Assembly (NCBI GenBank): GCA_020444065.1
Contig: JAHLLQ010000001.1
Location: 558,001-622,000 of the forward strand
Length of the DNA stretch: 64,000 nt
Reading direction: 5' to 3'
Source of the DNA: a bacterium
GTDB lineage: Bacteria > Sumerlaeota > Sumerlaeia > SLMS01 > JAHLLQ01
Position numbers and translations under genes: made by a program
Notes under the pieces: generated by a model
What the model was told of the DNA's origin: nothing
Databases searched by the model: none
The model's input: only the letters and a program-made list of their open reading frames with translations
Shown: piece by piece, positions 33,750-41,352 of the stretch
Layout: each line of letters begins with the position of its first letter
Position numbering within the stretch: position 1 is the first letter of the stretch

Positions 33750-34610
33750 TTACTCTTCCGTCTGGACCTTGGCCTGGGTCTCATCATCGACGGCTTTGAT
33801 CTTCTTGGTTGGGACTGCCGTGCGTGGGAGGTTCTTCTGCATTTCCTGGGCACGACGCGGGAAAGGATCGAAGGCGCGCAACGCGTCGAAGGCCTTCTGC
33901 TCCTTGACCGCTTCGAACGTTCCGACGGTCGGAATCGAGCGCGTCGAACGCTTGAGCGTCTTCGCGTTCGTCAAGACCGTTGTCAGTTGCGACCGGAAGC
34001 GCTCCAGCGTCGGCGGCTGATCCTTCGAGCCGGTGCGAACGCCATGACGCACGATCCGCACATCTTCCCATGTCATCTCTTTCTCAGCGACCATTTCGGT
34101 CTTGGTGGTGCGGACAACGTTGAATTTGCCCTGCAAGCCACCAATGATCTGTGGCGACTGCACGAGGGGCGATTCCATATTGATGTTCGGATTGATCGCG
34201 CGGGCTTCCTTCTCCGTCGGAGGGTCGGAGAGGAAGAGAACGACCTCTTCCTTCGGCTCCAACGTCGGCATGCCCGGGGAAATCGACGAGATCAACTCGC
34301 CCTTTCCACCCAACGTCACTAGTTCCATCTCCTGATTGGCGCTCTTGTCGCCTTTCAGGGACTCGATGACGGTCAGGCGATGACGAGTGATCAGCTTGCC
34401 GTGATACCATTCGGTCTGGCTGTCAGCCACCTTCGCATGGACGACCTGGTCGGAGACCGCTGCCATCTCCTCGACCGTCAAGGGGACGGTGAGGGCGGCC
34501 GAAGCGCGACCGGGGACGAGGACAGCCAAAGCCAGCATCGCCACACAGAGGAATGCGCCCGCCAGCCGGCGGCCGCTCTGCACGCGAACATGCAATTCTT
34601 TTTCAGTCAC
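33750..34610 (-). CDS. Secreted protein preceding the giant matrixin-like gene
   Basis: A 286-aa exported protein with a signal peptide (AGAFLCVAMLALAVLVPGRASA). The mature part begins LTVPLTVEEMAAVSDQVVHAKVADSQTEW and continues HRLTVIESLKGDK, ELVTLGGKGELISSISPGMPTLEPKEEVVLFLSDP; this beta-rich pattern is one I associate with hypothetical proteins encoded beside matrixin-like metalloproteases in several phyla. The C-terminal third is basic and helical. It lies 88 bases upstream of the giant gene on the same strand and probably shares its transcript. Function unknown. Confidence 0.75.
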   Translation of the reverse strand: MTEKELHVRVQSGRRLAGAFLCVAMLALAVLVPGRASAALTVPLTVEEMAAVSDQVVHAKVADSQTEWYHGKLITRHRLTVIESLKGDKSANQEMELVTLGGKGELISSISPGMPTLEPKEEVVLFLSDPPTEKEARAINPNINMESPLVQSPQIIGGLQGKFNVVRTTKTEMVAEKEMTWEDVRIVRHGVRTGSKDQPPTLERFRSQLTTVLTNAKTLKRSTRSIPTVGTFEAVKEQKAFDALRAFDPFPRRAQEMQKNLPRTAVPTKKIKAVDDETQAKVQTEE

Positions 34611-34715
34611 TTGCCTTCTCCTGCCGAGGCGAGATCGCAGTTTCGGGACGGATCTCGCCGAGGGTGATTTCGCAAGTCGAAATGCCGCCGTTTCCGGCGG
34701 TTCATCGACACGTCC

Positions 34716-35393
34716 TTATCTAAAGACCTCACTTGCCTGCTGCTGCGTCTGGAAACGGTAAACGTTGCCCAGACTGATCGTTCCATTCGTCGGGTCGTAA
34801 TCCATCCGGTATGTTCCAAAGGCCGCATCTGTCGCGGACATCGTCGGCAGATGGCCCATGTTTCCCTGGTGCCCCATGGTGCTATCCGGCCCTACCGAAA
34901 CCAGCGTCCAGGCCGGCTCCGTATCCGTGGGGAGGGACTCCAGGATATCCCCGTCCCAGTAATCGATAACATTATTAGGGGGCGCAAGGGTGTTTTCGAA
35001 GATGTCGTTGGGAATCCGCCCGATATAAGAGATGGGCGTCGTGAAGCGTGACATGTCCTCGATGCGGGTGTTCGCATCGCCGATTCCGGCCTGGTTCGCC
35101 GCAGAGGGATATCGCTGCCTGGGTGGGTATTGATTGTGGTCGACCCGGTAGGATTCGATCGCGGTCGCGAGACTTCGCGAGTCCGCCTTGATCCGGGCCA
35201 CTTTGGCCCGCGTTTGAGCCTCGAGGAAGTTCGGAACAGCGATGGAGGCCAGAATCGAGATAATCGCGACGACGATGAGGAGTTCAATGAGTGTAAATCC
35301 TCGTCTGCCCGGTCTCGAAGACCAGGAAACCCGCCGCCTCAAAAGCCAACCCATTTCGCGTAAGTCCCGCCGTCCCAGTTGTTCTCCAGCCAT
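34716..35393 (-). CDS. Type II secretion / type IV prepilin-like protein
   Basis: A 225-aa pseudopilin. The prepilin peptidase site is RRG|FTLIELLIVVAIISILASIAVPNFLEAQ: cleavage after Gly, methylated Phe, Glu at +5 and a hydrophobic helix that packs the filament core. The helix is followed by RAKVARIKADSRSLATAIESYRVDHNQYPP and a globular part ending GTYRMDYDPTNGTISLGNVYRFQT. Such single pseudopilins occur in many copies in Sumerlaeota and Planctomycetes-like genomes. ATG 35393 has GAGG about 6 nt upstream; an earlier TTG/ATG would put too long a leader before the cleavage site. No other secretion genes are nearby. Confidence 0.87.
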   Translation of the reverse strand: MAGEQLGRRDLREMGWLLRRRVSWSSRPGRRGFTLIELLIVVAIISILASIAVPNFLEAQTRAKVARIKADSRSLATAIESYRVDHNQYPPRQRYPSAANQAGIGDANTRIEDMSRFTTPISYIGRIPNDIFENTLAPPNNVIDYWDGDILESLPTDTEPAWTLVSVGPDSTMGHQGNMGHLPTMSATDAAFGTYRMDYDPTNGTISLGNVYRFQTQQQASEVFR

Positions 35394-35796
35394 CTGTTCC
35401 TCAGTGCGTCGTTTTTCGTGGTGTCTGGTGTAGTTCGGTTGGGCGATGCTTTGACCCCTGACCGTTGAGGTCAAGTGCAATTGGCGTCTCTGCCCTGCCG
35501 ACCTGGTTTCTAAGCCTCCTTGAGACCTGAATTGGTGTCAATGGATGATGCTGATAATCCGTGTCTGAACATGGTTCATTTTGCCCTCGATTGTCACAGA
35601 AATCCGGGCCAAAAACCACTTGGACGGCTCGTCCATCCGAAATGGAGCGGGATAACAGGCGTCCGCCTTGTATGATGCTTGCGCCGGGAGTTCCGTTGTC
35701 GGAATGTTTCCACGTGTCCGGGAGCCCCCGGGATTCGGGGTCAGTTATCGACCTGGGCACTGTGATCAAGACACTCCTGGGGAGGAGCGGATTCCA
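35394..35796. other. Divergent intergenic region between prepilin gene and ackA
   Basis: About 400 bases without a gene. Seen in it: TTGACC at 35469-35474 on the minus strand, inside an inverted repeat with 35451-35456, a possible -35 or operator for the prepilin gene; a short palindrome TGAACATGGTTCA at 35566-35578; and TATGAT at 35671-35676, a possible -10 for ackA without a good -35. No RNA structure or known riboswitch was recognised. Confidence 0.4.
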
Positions 35797-37026
35797 ATGA
35801 ATGTTCTTGTGCTGAACTGCGGGTCGTCATCTGTAAAATTCCAGGTGATCGATACTTCTCTGAAGAAAATCGATGCTGGGGGCGAGGAGTGCCTCGGCCG
35901 CGGGCTGGTTGAGCGGATTGGCCTGGGCGACACGTTGCTGCGCTTCGAGCCAAAGGGCGGCAAGGTCATCCGACAGGGCGGACACCTGACCGATCATCGC
36001 CAGGCGATCGAAGAAATCCTGAAGATCCTGACGAAGAGCGAGTACGCTATCATCGGGGACCTGTCGGAAATTGGCGCCGTGGGACACCGAGTCGTCCACG
36101 GCGGGGAACGTTTCGCCCGAAGTATGGTCGTTGACGATGAGGTTGAGGCCGGCATCGAGGAGTGTATCGACCTGGCGCCGCTGCATAATCCGGCAAACCT
36201 GCGCGGCTACCGGATGGCGAAGCAGTTGCTGCCGGAGATCCCCCACTGCGCCGTGTTCGACACCTCATTCCACCAGTCCATGCCCCCACACGCGTTCATG
36301 TATGGCCTGCCGTACAGCCAATACACCAAGCACGGCATTCGCCGCTACGGCTTCCATGGCACCAGCCACCGATTCATGGCCTTCCGGCTGCACAAAATCT
36401 ACAACGTTCCGCGGTTCGGGGTGCATTGCATCAGTTGCCACCTGGGCAACGGCTGCAGCATCACGGCGATCAGCGAGGGCCGCAGCCTGGACACGAGCAT
36501 GGGCTTCACCCCTCTGGAAGGCCTGATGATGGGAACCCGCACGGGCGATTTGGACCCGAGCGCGATCTTCTATATGATGGGCCGCGAGGAAATGGCCCTG
36601 CACGAGGTCAACACGCTGCTGAACAAACACAGCGGCCTGATTGGTGTCTCGGGCGTTTCCAACGACATGCGCGAGCTGCTGCGGCACGAGTATCAGGGCA
36701 ACGAGCGCGCGTCGCTCGCGATCAAGATGTTCTGCTACCGGGCGGCGAAGTACATCGCCTCGTACCTGCCCGTCGTCGGACCGAAGATCCAGGCGATCAC
36801 GTTCACCGGCGGGATCGGCGAGAACAGCCCCGAAATCCGGAAGCGCATCATCGAGCAGTTGAATGTCCTCGGGATTTTCCTGGACGATGAGTTGAACGGC
36901 GAGTGCATCGGTCGGGAGTGCATGATTTCCTCGGAGAAGTCGCGCACGCCGGTCTATGCGATTCCGACAAATGAGGAACTTGTGATCGCACGGGACACCA
37001 TCCGGGCTATCGAAGGCGTTCTGTAG
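35797..37026 (+). CDS. ackA: Acetate kinase AckA
   Basis: Converts acetyl phosphate and ADP to acetate and ATP (overflow/fermentation). The 409-aa length is normal. Motifs: NCGSSSVKFQVID at the N-terminus, GHRVVHGGE, the catalytic segment FDTSFHQSMP, YGFHGTSHRF, HLGNGCSITAI, RSLDTSMGFTPLEGLMMGTR, FTGGIGENSPEIR and IPTNEELVIARDT. The ATG at 35797 follows GGGGAGGAG by 9 nt. No phosphotransacetylase gene is adjacent. Confidence 0.97.
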   Translation: MNVLVLNCGSSSVKFQVIDTSLKKIDAGGEECLGRGLVERIGLGDTLLRFEPKGGKVIRQGGHLTDHRQAIEEILKILTKSEYAIIGDLSEIGAVGHRVVHGGERFARSMVVDDEVEAGIEECIDLAPLHNPANLRGYRMAKQLLPEIPHCAVFDTSFHQSMPPHAFMYGLPYSQYTKHGIRRYGFHGTSHRFMAFRLHKIYNVPRFGVHCISCHLGNGCSITAISEGRSLDTSMGFTPLEGLMMGTRTGDLDPSAIFYMMGREEMALHEVNTLLNKHSGLIGVSGVSNDMRELLRHEYQGNERASLAIKMFCYRAAKYIASYLPVVGPKIQAITFTGGIGENSPEIRKRIIEQLNVLGIFLDDELNGECIGRECMISSEKSRTPVYAIPTNEELVIARDTIRAIEGVL

Positions 37027-37109
37027 ACCGATTCGGCTTGGCGCAAGCCAGCAGAACCCGTACAAGGCGAGAACATACGCAAGAGCCACTTACGACGGAG
37101 ATTTCTTTC

Positions 37110-37913
37110 ATGGCGAAGAAAGCACACGAAATCGAATATCAGATCATCGGCGACGATATGCAGTTCGTGGAGATCATTCTGGATCCCAACGAAACCGTCG
37201 TCTCCGAAGCCGGCGCGATGATGTTCATGCGCACTGGAATCGATATGGATACGCGGTTTGGATCGGCCAGCGGCGACGACAGCGGCGGTTTCATGGGCAA
37301 GCTGATGTCCGCGGGCAAACGAATGATCACTGGCGAAAGCCTTTTCCTGACGACCTTCACGAATGAAGGCCAGGGGAAGAGTTCCGTCGCGTTCGCCGCA
37401 CCGTATCCCGGAAAGATCATCGCTCTGAACCTGGAAGAGCACGGGACGATGCTCTGCCAGAAGGACAGCTACCTGTGCTCTGCGCTGGGCGTGGATGTGA
37501 ATGTGGCCTTCAACAAGCGATTCGGTGCGGGTCTGTTCGGCGGTGAAGGTTTCATCCTGCAGAAGCTTTCCGGCGATGGGCTTGCATTCTGTCACGCCGG
37601 CGGAACGATTCACTGGATGGACCTGGGGCCGGGCGAAGAACTTCGCGTCGATACGGGCTGCCTGGTCGCATTCCAGGAGCAGGTCACCTACGACATTCGG
37701 TTCGTCAAGAACGTCAAGACGGCGCTCTTCGGAGGCGAAGGAATGGTCTACGCCTACATGACGGGCCCTGGCCGTGTTTACCTGCAATCGCTGCCGTTCA
37801 GTCGTCTGGCCAGCCGCATCTATCGCGCTGCGCCACAGACCGGCGGCCGGCGCCAGGGCGAAGGCTCGATCCTCGGCGGCCTTGGCAATCTGCTGGATGG
37901 TGACGGCCTGTAA
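37110..37913 (+). CDS. AIM24 / TIGR00266-family protein
   Basis: A 267-aa beta-helix/TRAP-like protein of the family named after yeast mitochondrial AIM24. Signatures: ILDPNETVVSEAGAMMFMRTGIDMDTRFG, SLFLTTFTNEGQGKSSVAFAAPYPGKIIAL, GEGFILQKLSGDGLAFCHAGGTI, ELRVDTGCLVAFQEQVTYDIRFV and MTGPGRVYLQSLPFSRLASRI. Bacterial members have no agreed function. The ATG at 37110 has GGAG about 10 nt upstream. It follows ackA on the same strand. Confidence 0.88.
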   Translation: MAKKAHEIEYQIIGDDMQFVEIILDPNETVVSEAGAMMFMRTGIDMDTRFGSASGDDSGGFMGKLMSAGKRMITGESLFLTTFTNEGQGKSSVAFAAPYPGKIIALNLEEHGTMLCQKDSYLCSALGVDVNVAFNKRFGAGLFGGEGFILQKLSGDGLAFCHAGGTIHWMDLGPGEELRVDTGCLVAFQEQVTYDIRFVKNVKTALFGGEGMVYAYMTGPGRVYLQSLPFSRLASRIYRAAPQTGGRRQGEGSILGGLGNLLDGDGL

Positions 37914-37931
37914 GAAACCGGGGACGGACTC

Positions 37932-38603
37932 ATGCCGAAGTACTACCCCGTGATGTTGAATATCGAAGATCGGCCCGCCCTGGTTGTCGGTGGCGGGCCG
38001 ATTGCCGTTCGTAAAGCGCGCGGTCTGGCCGAATACGGTGCGCGCGTTCGTATGGTGGCGCTGGACTTCTGTGACGAAGCCTCGCAAGTTCCCGGCGTTG
38101 AACTGATTGAATCCGCATTTCGTCTCGATCATCTCGATCATACAACGATCGTCTTTGCCGCGACGAACGATCCCGCCCTTCATCATCGCATCAAACACGA
38201 ATGCGACAAGCGCGGCATCCTCTGCAACATTGTGGACGTGCCTGACTTGTGCAGCTTCATCGTGCCGTCAATCATCCGACGCGGCGAACTGATGATCACG
38301 ATCTCGACCGACGGTACGTGCCCGGCCTACTCGAAATTCCAACGCAAGCGCATGGAGTTGTGCTGCTTCCCGCAAGGCGCGGAGCAAATGCTGCACGTCA
38401 TCGCAGCCGCACGCGAAGAGCTCAAAGGTCCGCTCGGAAAAGGACTGACCGACGAGCAGAAGTTTGAGTTATTGCGCAGTCTCGCCGAAAGCGATCTCGT
38501 CGAAGTCCTTGCAAACGCCGGCGAAGATGAGGCCAAGGCCGAGGCGGTTCGACGCATTCGAGAGCATGCAAAGGAGAACAAGAGTGAAGATTCCCGCGAG
38601 TGA
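37932..38603 (+). CDS. Precorrin-2 dehydrogenase / sirohydrochlorin ferrochelatase-like protein
   Basis: A 223-aa protein matching the N-terminal part of CysG (Met8/SirC family), which oxidises precorrin-2 with NAD+ on the path to siroheme or haem. Motifs: YYPVMLNIEDRPALVVGGGPIAVRKARGL (NAD-binding), FAATNDPALHHRIKHECD, CNIVDVPDLCSFIVPSIIRRGELMITISTDGTCPAYS, then the C-terminal helical part (RKRMELCCF). The methyltransferase half of CysG is absent, so uroporphyrinogen methylation must be encoded elsewhere. The start is the ATG at 37932, 18 bases after the AIM24-type gene. Confidence 0.9.
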   Translation: MPKYYPVMLNIEDRPALVVGGGPIAVRKARGLAEYGARVRMVALDFCDEASQVPGVELIESAFRLDHLDHTTIVFAATNDPALHHRIKHECDKRGILCNIVDVPDLCSFIVPSIIRRGELMITISTDGTCPAYSKFQRKRMELCCFPQGAEQMLHVIAAAREELKGPLGKGLTDEQKFELLRSLAESDLVEVLANAGEDEAKAEAVRRIREHAKENKSEDSRE

Positions 38604-38901
38604 TCGAGACTATCCATTCCGGCACATTCGGCGCCCCGATGGGGCGAATGGCCTCTTTTTCGCCGCATTGTTTGTCTTCGTCGCCATCGTGTTCGCAGTT
38701 TCCCACAAGTGGGGCATGTTTCAGACCTGTCTTCTCCTTGCCATCGTGAGTTTCATCGTCGGAGTCCTGCTGGATGCCGCGGCGAACTGCTACGACGCCA
38801 CGGTCGCCAGCTACCGTGCCCAGGCGAAAATGCTCCAGGAAATTCGCAAGGAATCAGATTCCGCTCCCGTGCGAGACGAGCTCCCATCCTCCGGTAATTG
38901 A
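38584..38901 (+). CDS. Small two-helix membrane protein
   Basis: A 105-aa protein with two adjacent membrane helices (GLFFAALFVFVAIVFAV and TCLLLAIVSFIVGVLLDAAA) and a helical C-terminal tail (SYRAQAKMLQEIRKESD). I do not recognise it. The GTG at 38584 has AGGAG 7 nt upstream and overlaps the end of the siroheme-type gene by 20 bases, so it is probably translationally coupled to it. Confidence 0.68.
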   Translation: MKIPASDRDYPFRHIRRPDGANGLFFAALFVFVAIVFAVSHKWGMFQTCLLLAIVSFIVGVLLDAAANCYDATVASYRAQAKMLQEIRKESDSAPVRDELPSSGN

Positions 38902-39032
38902 CGTTATCGCGGCGATTGACGGGGATTCCCCTTGCATCCTGCCAAAATTCCCAGCCATATGCGCGCATTGGAATAATCTGATAGGCCACTTGCCTCCGAC
39001 CCGAGCGCAGCGGCCGGAGTGGGAGGGGGTCG

Positions 39033-41267
39033 ATGTGGTTTCGTCCTAGTAGTCCCTTCATGGTGCTGTGCACCCTGATCCTGGCCGGTTCCTTGGCCGG
39101 CGCACCCGCGGAGCCTTTCCCCCGTGACCATCGCCCGGACGGGCCGCATCCGCGGCTGTGGCTGACCGCAGAGCGTCTCGCGACTCTCCAGGCAGCACGC
39201 ACGGCCGATACTCCGGAGTGGCAGCGTTTCCAGGCAGACTGCGACACCTACATGGTGGAGGAGCCGTGGAATGGCCCGCAATACGCCGTGCCCCACCTCC
39301 TGCTGATCTACAAACTGACAGGAAACGCAGCCTACGGGCAGAAGGCCATCGACTACACGCTGGCAACGCGAACCATTCCGCTCGAAGGCAACGATCCGGC
39401 CCACGGTGGATACCATGCGATCGCCATGACATACGATTGGCTGCATGACGATCCTCTTCTCACAACCGAAACACGCGATGCGCTCGCATCGAAGATGGTT
39501 CAGTGGAGCGATCATGTCTGGGCCACAGATAATGAGAGCGGCCTCGGCGGAAATGCTGCCGACACGGATCATGTGATCATGACGGGTGCCGTGCACTTAA
39601 TGATGGGATGCGCGATGGATGGGGAATCGAGCGCCTCGTTGGTTCTGCTGGATCGCGCATGGTGGTTATGGTCGCGAGGCCAGGGCGCAGACGAAGCAGA
39701 ACCGGGCGCGGGGCCACAATCGATTCGTGACTGGGTTCGCGAGACGAGCGGGGGCCATTTCCCAACCGGCTACTCGTACTTCAGCGGCACAGATGCCGTT
39801 GGTTTGTCGGAGTATTGGCTGACGATGAAGACTGCGTGCGACTACGACATCAATGTGCAGGAACCTGATCTCGCCGGATTCTGGCCCGGGGTGGCTCGCA
39901 CAATGGTTGATGCGACGAATCCTCCGATGGACCTCATCCATCATACGGGCGATTGGGAGGACCCGCCAACGCTTGCTGTGTTGCCCTGGATGTATCAACT
40001 GGCGGCGTTTGCGCAGTACCTTTCGCTCGATGCCGGCAATTCGAACATGGCCTCCCTCGCACAATGGTACTACGATACGATCACAAGCGACCACTACTCG
40101 ACGTTCATCGAGTTCTTCCTCTCCAATCCAGTTGCTGTCGTCGCGAAATCACCGACCGATCTGAATTTGAATCCGATCCAATTCTGCAACGGGCCGGATT
40201 GGCTTTTCTTCCGATCCGATTGGAGTACGAGCGCGACATGGGGAATGTTCGCAGGAGATGGGAATCTGCCGGTCGACCACCAATCGCCTGACCATGGGCA
40301 CTTCACGCTGTGGCGAGACGGCGAGTACCTGACCAAAGATGCGCGCGCTTACATTGGTCTCCCCTACCAGGCCGGGATCTTCTTCAGCAACCTCTCGATT
40401 CAAAATGCGAGCCCGAACGGCACGGCGGCCTGGGGCGATCGAGCGGCACCGGCTGCGATCGATCGCACGCTGATCGGGTCCGGCGCGACGCCGTTTGCCT
40501 ATGCACGAATGCAGGCGGACGGACAGTGGAACCAGCACCCGGACGTCTGGGAGGCCGTCAGTCGCGTCCAGACCTATCGCCGTCACTTCTTCTGGGCAGG
40601 CGACTATGTTGTTGTCTTCGATCGATTGCGCACATCGGATGCCGGGTGGAGTTCCTATCGACTGCGCACGCTCACGCAGCCCCAGGTGAACGGTAAGGAC
40701 TTCACGGCACTGAGCCCCAGTGGGAATCAGCGTCTTCTGCACCGGACGATGGAACCGAGCATTGCAACGCTGAGCGTCGTTGATGAGACGGCGGAATGGA
40801 ATGGCGTGTACGAGGACTGGGAGGTGGCGCTCGATGAGCGCAAATGGCAGGTGGAGGTACGTCCTGCTGATTCGGCGAGCGTAGACTATCTGAACGTCAT
40901 TCAGATGGGCCCGGCGGCAATGACGGATTTCGACACAATCGAACATCTCACAGGAAACGGTAACAGTGGCGCTCGAATTGGCTCGTGGTGCGTCGTTTTT
41001 GCCTCGGATGAAACAACCCGCACGCTGGCGACCTACTCAGTCGCCAATCCTTCGACGGCGATGGATCACCTTGTGGCGGATCTGGCGCCTGGAACTTACA
41101 GTCTGAAAGTCGATGATCAGGCCTCCGGGAAGATCGCCGTGACGGCCGCCTCTGAATCGGCTCACTTCGCGACGACCGCCGCCTCGGGGGCGCCCAGTCA
41201 ATCCATCCGGCTGGAACTCGATCAGCCCGGCCCGAGCACTCCTCTGGGAGGCTGGCTGCTGAGGTAG
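39033..41267 (+). CDS. Secreted heparinase II/III-like polysaccharide lyase
   Basis: A 744-aa exported protein (signal peptide FMVLCTLILAGSLAGAPA). The fold pattern is that of heparinase-type lyases: a helical toroid (HPRLWLTAERLATLQAA, YQHAIAMTYDWLHDD-like segment HAIAMTYDWLHDD, WATDNESGLGGNAADTDH) followed by a beta-sandwich domain containing VDHQSPDHGHFTLWRDGEYLTKDARAY, the region that holds catalytic Tyr/His in this family, and RHFFWAGDYVVVFDRLRT. The likely role is cutting a uronic-acid polysaccharide by beta-elimination, but substrate cannot be told. The ATG at 39033 has GGGAGG about 9 nt upstream. It is surrounded by housekeeping genes, not by a polysaccharide locus. Confidence 0.75.
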   Translation: MWFRPSSPFMVLCTLILAGSLAGAPAEPFPRDHRPDGPHPRLWLTAERLATLQAARTADTPEWQRFQADCDTYMVEEPWNGPQYAVPHLLLIYKLTGNAAYGQKAIDYTLATRTIPLEGNDPAHGGYHAIAMTYDWLHDDPLLTTETRDALASKMVQWSDHVWATDNESGLGGNAADTDHVIMTGAVHLMMGCAMDGESSASLVLLDRAWWLWSRGQGADEAEPGAGPQSIRDWVRETSGGHFPTGYSYFSGTDAVGLSEYWLTMKTACDYDINVQEPDLAGFWPGVARTMVDATNPPMDLIHHTGDWEDPPTLAVLPWMYQLAAFAQYLSLDAGNSNMASLAQWYYDTITSDHYSTFIEFFLSNPVAVVAKSPTDLNLNPIQFCNGPDWLFFRSDWSTSATWGMFAGDGNLPVDHQSPDHGHFTLWRDGEYLTKDARAYIGLPYQAGIFFSNLSIQNASPNGTAAWGDRAAPAAIDRTLIGSGATPFAYARMQADGQWNQHPDVWEAVSRVQTYRRHFFWAGDYVVVFDRLRTSDAGWSSYRLRTLTQPQVNGKDFTALSPSGNQRLLHRTMEPSIATLSVVDETAEWNGVYEDWEVALDERKWQVEVRPADSASVDYLNVIQMGPAAMTDFDTIEHLTGNGNSGARIGSWCVVFASDETTRTLATYSVANPSTAMDHLVADLAPGTYSLKVDDQASGKIAVTAASESAHFATTAASGAPSQSIRLELDQPGPSTPLGGWLLR

Positions 41268-41308
41268 CCCTCGAACCGAATCGCCCACAATATCGAAATC
41301 CTGCTTTC

Positions 41309-41348
41309 CCCCTTCCTCTCTTCCTCATAGAAGAAAGAGAGGAAGGGG
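41309..41348 (+). promoter_or_regulatory. Hairpin that would hide the ribosome-binding site of the RadC fusion
   Basis: A perfect 14-bp inverted repeat: CCCCTTCCTCTCTT (41309-41322) pairs with AAGAGAGGAAGGGG (41335-41348), 12-nt loop. The right arm is the Shine-Dalgarno region of the gene whose ATG is at 41353. No U tract follows, so it is not a normal terminator. Confidence 0.6.
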
Positions 41349-41352
41349 AATA

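Noticed and set aside
36265-38198. Minus-strand open frames opposite ackA and the AIM24-type gene
   Set aside because: The plus-strand genes are well supported by motifs and ribosome sites.
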